From assembly GCF_017744695.1 (NCBI RefSeq), contig NZ_JAGIAS010000009.1, positions 186,001-250,000 on the forward strand: 64,000 nucleotides of DNA. The letters are read 5' to 3'. This stretch comes from Dyadobacter sp. GTDB lineage: Bacteria > Bacteroidota > Bacteroidia > Cytophagales > Spirosomataceae. The notes below the pieces were generated by a model. It saw only the letters and a list, made by a program, of their open reading frames with translations, made no database searches and was not told where the DNA came from. A program made the translations under genes and the position numbers. Positions 9,038 to 16,628 of this stretch are shown piece after piece (within the stretch, counting starts at the first letter, position 1; each line of letters begins with the position of its first letter).

Positions 9038-9297
9038 ATGAACAACACACTATCAACCCCCGCCGAGTCCACGGACTCGCGGCACCTGGCTTTCGGCCGG
9101 GAAGTGGCGGAGCTGCTATCGCAGAGCAGCCCGTCAAACTGGATAGATGACCTTTGGGACATTTATACCGGGTACATGCCGCGCCGCGCAGGCTTGCGCA
9201 AAGAGAATTGGGCTACAACCCCCGCGCGGCAGACATTTTTACATCATTCAAGGAGCTGGTGTTTTTCTTCCAGCGTGTTGAGGGGATGAAGGGGTAA
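9038..9297 (+). pseudogene. Small hypothetical protein gene broken by a frameshift
   Basis: From ATG 9038 the frame encodes a soluble, acidic peptide (through SNWIDDLWDIYTGYM) that turns into an implausible Cys/Ser/Arg-rich tail and stops at 9289. In the frame one base over, the sequence reads ELGYNPRAADIFTSF and KELVFFFQRVEG before a TAA at 9295-9297, which looks like the natural C-terminus of a small helical protein of about 85 residues. The switch lies roughly between 9175 and 9205. Either the gene is inactivated, or the assembly has a single-base error. A terminator follows 19 bases later, as expected of a once-functional gene. The family is not one I can name; no signal peptide or membrane segment is visible. 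Confidence 0.65.
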
Positions 9298-9315
9298 CCC
9301 TCCCCATATACAAGC

Positions 9316-9350
9316 AAAAGCCAGGCAATCGTTGTCATTGCCTGGCTTTT
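9316..9350 (+). terminator. Intrinsic terminator after the small gene
   Basis: A perfect 14-base stem, AAAAGCCAGGCAAT (9316-9329) with its complement at 9337-9350, encloses a 7-base loop and ends in TTTT. The A-rich 5' arm makes it work in both directions. The core AAAAGCCAGG is repeated in the terminator at 10853-10893. Confidence 0.85.
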
Positions 9351-9390
9351 GATTTAATGCGGTGCCGGTATTGCCTTTCGTTCACCTTGT

Positions 9391-9622
9391 TATTACATCC
9401 CGCCGGGATTTCCGAAAACGAGAAAGGTATTGTTTTCTACCAATGTTGCGTGCCTGACGGCACTTTCATTACAATGAAATAATCGCGCTGGCGTCGTACT
9501 ACCAATGCTACATGCAGGAAGGAACCATCAGGGCAGAAACGCCAAATCGCGTTAGCGATGTGACATTGGTAGTTCAATATGATAACGCTCACTCGTAAAT
9601 GCCGTAGGCATGTAACAACCAA
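9391..9622. repeat. Cluster of REP-like palindromes (composite intergenic repeat)
   Basis: Several short imperfect palindromes are packed here: ATCCC-gcc-GGGAT (9397-9409), TGCC-tgac-GGCA (9451-9462), ATCGC-gtta-GCGAT (9546-9559) and ATGCC-gta-GGCAT (9599-9611). CTACCAATG occurs at 9438-9446 and again at 9499-9507, with its inverse at 9564-9572. The reverse complement of 9597-9620 resembles 9444-9467 (TGTTACATGCCTACGGCA versus TGTTGCGTGCCTGACGGCA). Palindromes with a CCCTACGGG-like core are widespread intergenic repeats in Cytophagales as I recall, so this is probably one copy of a genome-wide REP/BIME-like family. No transposase is adjacent. Confidence 0.6.
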
Positions 9623-9701
9623 ACTCAACTCTTGAAGCCAACTTTAACATTTCATTAACCATCTTTAACAAGTCCGCTGAATACCCCGAAATAAAAATCA
9701 T

Positions 9702-9709
9702 TACGTTTG
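9702..9709 (+). promoter_or_regulatory. Possible -7 box for the propeller gene
   Basis: TACGTTTG fits the Bacteroidetes TAnnTTTG -7 consensus and lies 27 bases before the ATG at 9737. No TTG is present at the expected -33 distance, so support is partial. Confidence 0.35.
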
Positions 9710-9736
9710 CCAAAACCTTGATAACCAATAAAAAAA

Positions 9737-10816
9737 ATGGCAAAGAGTGTACACCTGCTCGCGTGGTTAGTAGTGGCTTCGTGCGCGTTGTGCGAGGCGC
9801 AAAATGCGGCGTACCTGCCGAAGGATAAGGTCGTGCCCGACACCACACGCACGGTAACTTCGCACGGGCCCGAGCGCATTACGCGTAACATCATTCAGGA
9901 TCGGAAAGGCAATATCTGGATCGCTGCATTCGACGGGATTTTCCGGTATGATGGCAAGTCGTTTACAAACATTACGAGCAAAGTGAGTTCGGCCCGGTTC
10001 TTTTCGGTTTTGGAAGACAGGGAGGGCAAGTTCTGGTTCGGGACGATCGGTTCGGGCGTTTATCACTACGATCCCGAGGGGGCAGACGGGCAGGAATTCC
10101 GGCATTTTACGACGGCCGAGGGGCTGATCGACGATCGGGTGCCGCATATCTCGAAAGACAAATCCGGTCGTGTCTGGTTTGGGACGCTCACAGGAGCGAG
10201 TCGCTTCGAACCCGGACGGGCAGTCGGGAAGCAGTTTCAAAATTACCGCATGAACGGGTCGTGGCCATTTACGCTGGAAAGCGGCGACCTTCCGCCGGAT
10301 GATCACGACGACGTTAATTCCATCATCGAGGACAAAAACGGGAAGTTCTGGTTTGGGACAAGGGGCGATGCGCGCATTTATGATGGAAAAACATTTAAGG
10401 TCATCAGGCATGACGGGCAGACGTTTACAAACGTCCGTACGATTATCGAAGATAGTAAGGGTAATATCTGGCTAGCCGGGCAGGATGGGCTTTGGCGTTA
10501 CGACGGCATTTCATTTACCCAAATTACGGATGATTTTGTGGGGTATGTTCACGAAGACCGGAAGGGGAATATCTGGACGAGCTCGAAAAATGCGGTAACA
10601 GAAAAATGGGGAATTGCCAGGTACGATAAAAAAGCCCTGTCGGATAAGAAGCCGGTTGCGACCCACATAAAATCGGAATATGAGGTCAATGAACGAATGA
10701 CTTTTGGAATTCTGGAAGCCAACGATGGCAGCATCTGGTTCGGCTCTCTGGGCGGCGTGTATTGTTACGACGGCCAAACGGTTAGGGATTTTAAGGATAA
10801 GGCGGGGAAGCAATAG
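9737..10816 (+). CDS. Stand-alone two-component-regulator propeller (Reg_prop) protein
   Basis: After a signal peptide (1-22; VASC at 13-16 could be a lipobox, making it a lipoprotein) the protein is built of seven Reg_prop repeats, recognisable by variants of EDxxGxxWFGT followed by RYDGKSF. They begin near residues 53, 86, 132, 183, 229, 263 and 317, which is exactly enough for one closed seven-bladed beta-propeller. In Bacteroidota such repeats usually form the periplasmic sensor of hybrid two-component systems that detect glycan fragments. Here no Y_Y_Y domain, transmembrane segment, kinase or DNA-binding domain follows, and the gene ends at a terminator. It may be a ligand-binding or scaffold protein acting with a kinase elsewhere. 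Confidence 0.85.
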   Translation: MAKSVHLLAWLVVASCALCEAQNAAYLPKDKVVPDTTRTVTSHGPERITRNIIQDRKGNIWIAAFDGIFRYDGKSFTNITSKVSSARFFSVLEDREGKFWFGTIGSGVYHYDPEGADGQEFRHFTTAEGLIDDRVPHISKDKSGRVWFGTLTGASRFEPGRAVGKQFQNYRMNGSWPFTLESGDLPPDDHDDVNSIIEDKNGKFWFGTRGDARIYDGKTFKVIRHDGQTFTNVRTIIEDSKGNIWLAGQDGLWRYDGISFTQITDDFVGYVHEDRKGNIWTSSKNAVTEKWGIARYDKKALSDKKPVATHIKSEYEVNERMTFGILEANDGSIWFGSLGGVYCYDGQTVRDFKDKAGKQ

Positions 10817-10852
10817 GGCGTTGAGCCGCCGGTTTGCATTATTCGGCGGATA

Positions 10853-10893
10853 AGCAAAAGCCAGGTCATCGTGCTGATAGCCTGGCTTTTGCT
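10853..10893. terminator. Bidirectional terminator between convergent propeller and susD genes
   Basis: AGCAAAAGCCAGG (10853-10865) pairs perfectly over 13 bases with 10881-10893. The stem carries A-run and T-run flanks on both sides, so it can serve the plus-strand propeller gene and the minus-strand susD gene. It shares the AAAAGCCAGG core with the terminator at 9316. Confidence 0.8.
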
Positions 10894-10921
10894 GAAATAA
10901 AGCGTTTACTCAACGCACGGC

Positions 10922-12352
10922 CTACTTATACCCGTCATTCTGTTTCAAACTAGGGTTCCGGTCGATCTCGCTTTGTGGGAGCGGGTACAACACCTGGTAG
11001 TCAAATGCGGTCTTGCCGCGCCCTTTGGCGAGCTCGATGAATTTACCGTGGCGGATCAGGTCCTGGCGGCGGAGCTCTTCGGTGAAAAATTCCCAGCCGC
11101 GTTCTTTCAGGATGTGTGCCCGGAGCGCTTCCTTGGTGGCGAATGCGGAGACGGACAATGCTGCTACGCCGGCTTTGGTGCGGACCTGGTTGATGAGGTC
11201 AATCGCGGCGGCAGTCGGGCCTTGAAGCTCGTTCAATGCCTCGGCTTTGCTCAGGAGGATGTCGGCGTAACGGATCACGGGGAAGTCGTTGCCGAGGTCG
11301 GCGCCGGTGGCGGGGAGGTCTTCTTCGAATTTGAAGCTGCGCTTGTCGTCCTGGCCAAGCACGATGTGCTTGCCGCTCAGGTCGTCGTATTCGGTCAGGA
11401 AGGCTTCGCGGCGCTGGTCTTTCGGATCGAAGGAATCGTAGAAGCCGGATAGCGTTTTGAGCTGGGTAGCGTAATTGGCTTTGGTGGCGCCTTTGTATTT
11501 GTAATTGGGCGGCGCGGCGTGCGGCAGATAATTGGTACCCAGCCCCGGCTGGGCCACATGCGGCCTTACGTAAATAAATTCGCTGTTCTTCTCATTGGCT
11601 AGCTTGAACAGGTCGGTGCGGTTGGCCGAGTTGAAGAGGCTGTAAGCATTCAGGTCGATCACCTTCTGGGCGGTTTCGCTGGTCTTTTGCCAGTCTTTGT
11701 TATTCAGGTAAAATTTGGTCAAAAAAGCGAGGGCCGCGCCCTTGGTAGCCCGGCCATATTGCTTGGCGGTGACGGGCAGGATGTCGGCCACGGCGGAGAG
11801 TTCGTCGGTCACAAACTTCACGAATTCTTCCTTGCCGGCGCGTGCGGGGCGGTCCTCACTGCTGCTGATACTGTTGGTAATCAGCGGGGTAGGGCCGAAA
11901 AGGTCATACAGCGAAATGTAGCCGCTCGCGCGCAGAAAGCGGGCTTCGGCGACGATCTGCTTCTTGCGTTCGGGGTCGAAGTCGATGTTGGGCACATTAT
12001 CTATCACAAGGTTAGCACGGTAAATGGCGGCGTAGTAGCGGGTCCAGGCCGTGTCGAAAAACTCGTGGGAAGCGTTCCAGGTGAAATCTTCGAGCGGCTG
12101 CGCGAGCCCGCGGAGCCCGCCCTCGCGGATAATGAGCAGGTCGGTGGTCACTTCGGCCATCACCAGGATGTTGCGGAAGCCGTCGGTTCCCTGTTTCTGT
12201 TCGAGGGCGTATGCAGCGTTGAGCAATGCCTCGGCATCGTCGGCGGTTTTGAAGAAATTGTTGGGCCCAAAAGAAGAGTACACTTCCTCTTCCAGCGGCT
12301 TGTCGCAGGCGGCGGCGCCGATCATTAACAGGATATATAGTAGCTTTTTCAT
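10922..12352 (-). CDS. SusD/RagB-family surface lipoprotein
   Basis: A 476-residue lipoprotein with a lipobox at Cys16 (IGAAAC) followed by Asp. SusD landmarks include FFKTADDAEALLNAAYALE, ARFLRASGYISLYDLFGPTPL at about 145-165, ATKGAALAFLTKFYLNNKDW, and the late segments VIRYADILLSKAEALNEL, LKERGWEFFTEELRRQDLIRHGKF and YPLPQSEIDRNPSLKQN. Length and architecture are standard. It starts 13 bases after the stop of the SusC gene on the same strand, forming a transporter pair. The substrate is unknown; no enzyme gene accompanies this pair on the minus strand. Confidence 0.94.
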   Translation of the reverse strand: MKKLLYILLMIGAAACDKPLEEEVYSSFGPNNFFKTADDAEALLNAAYALEQKQGTDGFRNILVMAEVTTDLLIIREGGLRGLAQPLEDFTWNASHEFFDTAWTRYYAAIYRANLVIDNVPNIDFDPERKKQIVAEARFLRASGYISLYDLFGPTPLITNSISSSEDRPARAGKEEFVKFVTDELSAVADILPVTAKQYGRATKGAALAFLTKFYLNNKDWQKTSETAQKVIDLNAYSLFNSANRTDLFKLANEKNSEFIYVRPHVAQPGLGTNYLPHAAPPNYKYKGATKANYATQLKTLSGFYDSFDPKDQRREAFLTEYDDLSGKHIVLGQDDKRSFKFEEDLPATGADLGNDFPVIRYADILLSKAEALNELQGPTAAAIDLINQVRTKAGVAALSVSAFATKEALRAHILKERGWEFFTEELRRQDLIRHGKFIELAKGRGKTAFDYQVLYPLPQSEIDRNPSLKQNDGYK

Positions 12353-12365
12353 TGATTCACAATAA

Positions 12366-15300
12366 TTAAAAATGGATACTCACGCCCGCAGTGTAAGTGC
12401 GCGAGAGGGGAAATGCATTGTAATCGGCGCGGACGTTGGAGGTGCCGAATGCGCTTACCTCGGGGTCATAGCCGGTGTATTTGGTGATGGTGAACAGGTT
12501 CTGGCCGGTCACGTACACCTGCAAGCCCTTGATATGCCGCCATTTGGCCGACGGGAAGTTGTAAGTCAGCTGCACCGATTTCAACCGCAGGTACGAAGCG
12601 TTCTCCACGGCCCGGCTATTGACATTGCTTGTATAAGAAACGGCCACCGGCACGCCCGACGAGTTCGCATTGGTCGGGTTGGTGGGCGTCCATCGGTCGG
12701 TGTAGCTTTCGGCGAGGCGGTTGCGGCGGAATGAGATCGGATTTTCGGATTCGGTCCGGTTGAGGTTGAAGAGCTTGTTGCCCTGCACGCCCTGGAAGAA
12801 GAACGACAGGTTGAATGCGCCGTAGGTGAAATCGTTGTTCAGGCCATAGGTGAAATCGGGGAATGGCGAGCCGAGAATGGTCCGGTCGGCGGAGTTAATG
12901 GTGCCGTCCTTGTTCACATCGCGGTATTTGTACTCGCCCGGACGAGCAAGCGGTTGTGCGGATTTGGCAATATCCTCACCTTGCTGGAATACGCCATCCA
13001 CTACATAGCCATAGTATGCATTCAATGGGTCGCCTTTGCGGATAATGGTGAAATCGTTGGTAAAACCGGCCGAGCCGCCCAGAATGTACGGCAACGCACC
13101 CAGGTCGGTCACCTGGTTTTTCACGATCGAGAAGTTCAGGCTCGACCGCCAGGTAAATGGCGCCGTCACGTTGATAGATGTCAATCCGAAATCGAAACCG
13201 GTGTTTTTCAGGCCGCCCACGTTTTTAAAAGTCGTGGTAAAACCGCTGGTACGCGGGATCGGCAGCTGCAAAAGCAGGTCTTTGGTTTGTTTATGGAAAT
13301 AATCGATGCTACCCGACAACCGGTTTGCAAACAGGCTGAAATCCAAACCGATATCCAGTTGGGTGGTGGTTTCCCATTTCAAATCGGGATTCGGGAGCTG
13401 GGTCGTCGAAATGCCCACATACGGCGCGCCGTCGAAAATGGCCTGTCCCTGCGGACCGAGCAGCACGAGCGATTTATAGCTGCCGATGTCCTGGTTACCG
13501 GTCACGCCGTAGCTCGCGCGGAGTTTCAGGTCGGTGATAGTGTTGATGTTTTTCAGGAAAAGTTCGTCCTTCATGCGCCAGCCCAATGCTACCGATGGGA
13601 AAATGCCGTACTTTTTGTTATCCCCGAACCGCGAGGAGCCATCGGCGCGAATGGAGGCTGTGAGCAGGTATTTGTCGAGCAGATTGTAGTTCACCCGGCC
13701 CAGGTAGGAGAGCAACTGGTTCTTGGTGCGCCCCGAGCCGAGCGAAAAAGTACTCTGCGCGCCCGCCGCGAGGTTATCGGTGCCCAATGCATCGAGCGGG
13801 AAGTTCTGCGCGCCGGCGGAAAGCGAGCTCACTACAAACTCCTGATAGGTGTATCCGCCTAGGATTTCGAGCTGATTATCTTTGTTGAGCGACTTGCTGT
13901 ACCGCGCGGTAAATTCAACGAGGTTGTTGGAAGCATTGCTTGTGAGTACGCTCGCGATGCCTTTGGTACCTTCGGCGCGTTTGGTGAGGCGGGAGGTGAA
14001 AATATCCCGCCGTGAATCCTGACGGTCGGTACCGAAGTTGATCTTCGCTGACAGCTCGGGCAGGAAGTAGTACTCGGCAAAAACGCTGGCAAATGTGCGG
14101 TTGGTGGTCGCGAAATCGCTCACTTCGTTGGCCAGGCCGACTGGGTTTTCCAGGTTTACGATCTGCGTCTGCGTCCAGGTGCCGTTCGGGTTTTTGATGG
14201 TCAGGGTAGGGTCCTGGAAAATGGCGGTGTTGATCACCCCCGCGCCTTCGTTCACGCTCACGCCATTGGGCACGAAATCGTCCTTTACCTGGCTGGAATT
14301 AAGGTTTAACCCAAATTTAAACTTGTCGCCGGTGTAGTTCAGGTTCACCCGGCCGACATACTTCTTAATGCCCGAACTGATCACGACACCCTTCTGGTCG
14401 AGGTAGTTGAGGGAGGCATAGTAAGTGAATTTGTCCTGCCCGCCCGAGAACGAGAGCTGATGGTTTTGTAAATACCCCTTTTTGAAAATCTCATCCTGCC
14501 AGTAAGTGCCCTGGCCAACGGCGGCAATCTGCTCTGCGGTGAATTCCGGGGCCTGTTTCTGATCGGCGCGCAGGTCGTTGAGTAGCGTCATGTACTGCTG
14601 TGCATTAAGCATCGGCACACGTTTGGTCACTTCCGACACCGCGCCGGATAGCGCGTAGTTCACATTCAGCTTACCTTTCGCGCCTTTTTTAGTAGTAATC
14701 AAAATAACCCCATTCGCTCCGCGCGAGCCGTAAATGGCCGTCGCCGAGGCGTCTTTGAGAATTTCGACGGACTCGATATCGCTGGGGTTCAAGGCATTCA
14801 ACGGGTTGCGTGGCGCCTGCTCGTTGACGAGCGTGGAGCCGGGTACCACCGACGCATTGTTGACCGGTAGCCCGTCGATCACGTACAGCGGCTCGTTGTT
14901 GGCATTAATGGAGTTGGCCCCGCGGATGCGGATGGTCACGCCGCCGCCCGGCTCCGAGCTCGATTGCGTCACCTGCACGCCCGCGGAACGGCCTGCTATG
15001 AGCTGGTCCACAGATGTTTGTACGCCTTTATTGAAATCCTTGCTATCGAGCGAGCTCACGGAGCCGGTCAGATCGCGCTTTTTCTGGGTACCGTAACCTA
15101 CGACCACGAGCTCGTTCAGCTGCCGGGTGTCGTCGTTCAGCTGCACGTTGATCTGTGAACGGCCCTTCACTTCGAGCTCCTGCGTAATATAGCCGATGGC
15201 CGAAAATACGAGTACGGCGTTGCTCTCGGCGGTGATTTCGAATTTGCCGTCGGCATTGGTAGTGGTGCCGATGGTACTGTTTTTGACCAGCACATTGATG

Positions 15301-15440
15301 CCCGGCAGGGCCGACTGGTCGGTGGCGGAAGTGACTTTTCCCTGAATGGAAACGGACTGGGCGTGGCTTTGCAGAGCCAGTATGCCGCCCAATAGGGCCC
15401 AAATCAATCGGATGTGATTTGAACGGAGAAATGGAATCAT
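12366..15440 (-). CDS. SusC/RagA TonB-dependent outer-membrane transporter
   Basis: The 1024-residue protein has a signal peptide (1-28), a CarboxypepD_reg-like domain (about 31-105: GKVTSATDQSALPGINVLVK), the SusC-specific VVVGYGTQK stretch at 112-120, a plug domain with IYGSRGANGVILITTKKG near 240, and a beta-barrel ending in the aromatic-terminal VSIHF. There is no N-terminal STN domain, so it is not an obvious sigma/anti-sigma signal transducer. Together with the SusD gene downstream it should form a surface uptake complex driven by TonB-ExbBD. It is transcribed divergently from the DUF1684 gene. Typical length, no frameshift seen. Confidence 0.95.
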   Translation of the reverse strand: MIPFLRSNHIRLIWALLGGILALQSHAQSVSIQGKVTSATDQSALPGINVLVKNSTIGTTTNADGKFEITAESNAVLVFSAIGYITQELEVKGRSQINVQLNDDTRQLNELVVVGYGTQKKRDLTGSVSSLDSKDFNKGVQTSVDQLIAGRSAGVQVTQSSSEPGGGVTIRIRGANSINANNEPLYVIDGLPVNNASVVPGSTLVNEQAPRNPLNALNPSDIESVEILKDASATAIYGSRGANGVILITTKKGAKGKLNVNYALSGAVSEVTKRVPMLNAQQYMTLLNDLRADQKQAPEFTAEQIAAVGQGTYWQDEIFKKGYLQNHQLSFSGGQDKFTYYASLNYLDQKGVVISSGIKKYVGRVNLNYTGDKFKFGLNLNSSQVKDDFVPNGVSVNEGAGVINTAIFQDPTLTIKNPNGTWTQTQIVNLENPVGLANEVSDFATTNRTFASVFAEYYFLPELSAKINFGTDRQDSRRDIFTSRLTKRAEGTKGIASVLTSNASNNLVEFTARYSKSLNKDNQLEILGGYTYQEFVVSSLSAGAQNFPLDALGTDNLAAGAQSTFSLGSGRTKNQLLSYLGRVNYNLLDKYLLTASIRADGSSRFGDNKKYGIFPSVALGWRMKDELFLKNINTITDLKLRASYGVTGNQDIGSYKSLVLLGPQGQAIFDGAPYVGISTTQLPNPDLKWETTTQLDIGLDFSLFANRLSGSIDYFHKQTKDLLLQLPIPRTSGFTTTFKNVGGLKNTGFDFGLTSINVTAPFTWRSSLNFSIVKNQVTDLGALPYILGGSAGFTNDFTIIRKGDPLNAYYGYVVDGVFQQGEDIAKSAQPLARPGEYKYRDVNKDGTINSADRTILGSPFPDFTYGLNNDFTYGAFNLSFFFQGVQGNKLFNLNRTESENPISFRRNRLAESYTDRWTPTNPTNANSSGVPVAVSYTSNVNSRAVENASYLRLKSVQLTYNFPSAKWRHIKGLQVYVTGQNLFTITKYTGYDPEVSAFGTSNVRADYNAFPLSRTYTAGVSIHF

Positions 15441-15510
15441 GGGTGATGCTTTTAGTCTACACTTATTTGATGGGCAAAGTAAAGTTATTTTAAATTTTTA
15501 AACTACTAAA

Positions 15511-15540
15511 TTGGTAGATTAAATAGTTTAGTTAATTTTG
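15511..15540 (+). promoter_or_regulatory. Bacteroidetes-type promoter for the DUF1684 gene
   Basis: TTG (15511-15513), a 19-base spacer and TAATTTTG (15533-15540) match the Bacteroidetes vegetative promoter consensus exactly. A transcript would start near 15547, leaving a leader of about 70 bases before the ATG at 15620. AAACTA and TAGTTTA repeats around it form an inverted repeat that could be an operator. Confidence 0.65.
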
Positions 15541-15619
15541 TGCACCAGCCACCATTAAACTCCGCTTCCTGCGACCGCATGGGCAGGGCGCGACTTCACT
15601 CACTTAACCAAGCATTGTC

Positions 15620-16498
15620 ATGAAAAGGCAATTTTATTACACTTTGGAGCTGGTAGCGATTTTCCTCCTGGCCGCATTTACATTCGGCGACAGCCCCTAC
15701 GAGAACGAGATCAAGCAATGGCACGAAAAGCGCATCGAGAGCCTGAAAGCGGAATCGGGCTGGCTGAACCTTGCGGGATTGTACTGGCTCAAAGAGGGGA
15801 CCAACACGTTTGGCAGCGCCGAGGAGAACGACATTCTTTTCCCGGCCGAAAAAAGCCGTCCTTTCCTGGGTGAAATTGTTTTGGAGAAAGACAAAATCAT
15901 CCTCAAAGCGAAACCCGACGCGCAGATCTTTCATGGCGATCAGCCGGTGACCGAGCTCGACATTTCGCCTGCGGGCAAGCCGGTGACATTGAAACACGGG
16001 CCGCTGCGCTGGTTTGTGATCAAGCGGGGCGACAAGTATGCGATCCGCCTGCGCGACCTGGAAAGCGAATTCCTGAAAGGCTTCACGGGCATCGAGCGCT
16101 ACCCGGTGCAGGAAAAATGGCGCGTAAAAGCACAATTTGTGCCTACCAAAGGCCGCACGGTGAGCATTACGGATATTACCGGCCGCACCGACGATCAGGT
16201 TTCGCCGGGTAAGCTGGTGTTCACAGTCGATGGCAAGGAATACAGCCTGGATGCGGTGGGCAAGCCGGAAAACCTGTTCCTGATCTTCGCCGACCAGACC
16301 AACAAGCACGATACCTACGGTTCGGGCCGTTTCCTGTACTCGTCTGTCGAGGCCGACGGTACGGCCTGGCTCGATTTCAACAAGGCCATTAACCCGCCTT
16401 GTGCATTCTCCCCTTATGCGACTTGTCCGCTGCCGCCGAAGCAAAACAAGCTGGCGTTGGCCGTGGTGGCCGGCGAAAAGCGCTACGGCGACCACTGA
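15620..16498 (+). CDS. DUF1684 family protein, exported
   Basis: A signal peptide (about 1-23, FLLAAFTFG) precedes a DUF1684 domain running through the rest of the 292 residues. Its hallmarks are visible: W-H-K-RIESLKAESGWLNLAGLYWL near the N-terminus, GTNTFGS, a central WFVIKRGDKYAIRLRD, and the C-terminal FADQTNKHDTYGSGRFL and LDFNKAINPPCAFSPYATCPLPP with two conserved cysteines. The biochemical role of DUF1684 is not established. It has its own promoter and is divergent from the susC at 15440; a SusC/SusD pair follows 130 bases later on the same strand, so it might belong with that transport system. Family call firm, function unknown. Confidence 0.9.
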   Translation: MKRQFYYTLELVAIFLLAAFTFGDSPYENEIKQWHEKRIESLKAESGWLNLAGLYWLKEGTNTFGSAEENDILFPAEKSRPFLGEIVLEKDKIILKAKPDAQIFHGDQPVTELDISPAGKPVTLKHGPLRWFVIKRGDKYAIRLRDLESEFLKGFTGIERYPVQEKWRVKAQFVPTKGRTVSITDITGRTDDQVSPGKLVFTVDGKEYSLDAVGKPENLFLIFADQTNKHDTYGSGRFLYSSVEADGTAWLDFNKAINPPCAFSPYATCPLPPKQNKLALAVVAGEKRYGDH

Positions 16499-16554
16499 TT
16501 TCTCCGCCGCGCATTGACGCGGTCTCCCGACTGATTTTTCAAGGCATGATTTCC

Positions 16555-16581
16555 CGGCACCCTGCAAACCGCAGGGTTGCC
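16555..16581 (+). other. Hairpin between the DUF1684 gene and susC
   Basis: CCCTGC (16560-16565) pairs with GCAGGG (16571-16576), and flanking CCGG/CCGG can extend the stem. It lacks a T-run, so it may be leader structure of the following susC or a weak, atypical terminator. Confidence 0.3.
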
Positions 16582-16628
16582 CGGCCATGCCCTTTTCACT
16601 CCGTTTTTACACAAATCTACACTTTGAT

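Noticed and set aside
15596-16588. A 330-codon minus-strand frame covering the DUF1684 gene
   Set aside because: The plus-strand frame encodes a clear DUF1684 protein with signal peptide and promoter; the antisense product is compositionally implausible.
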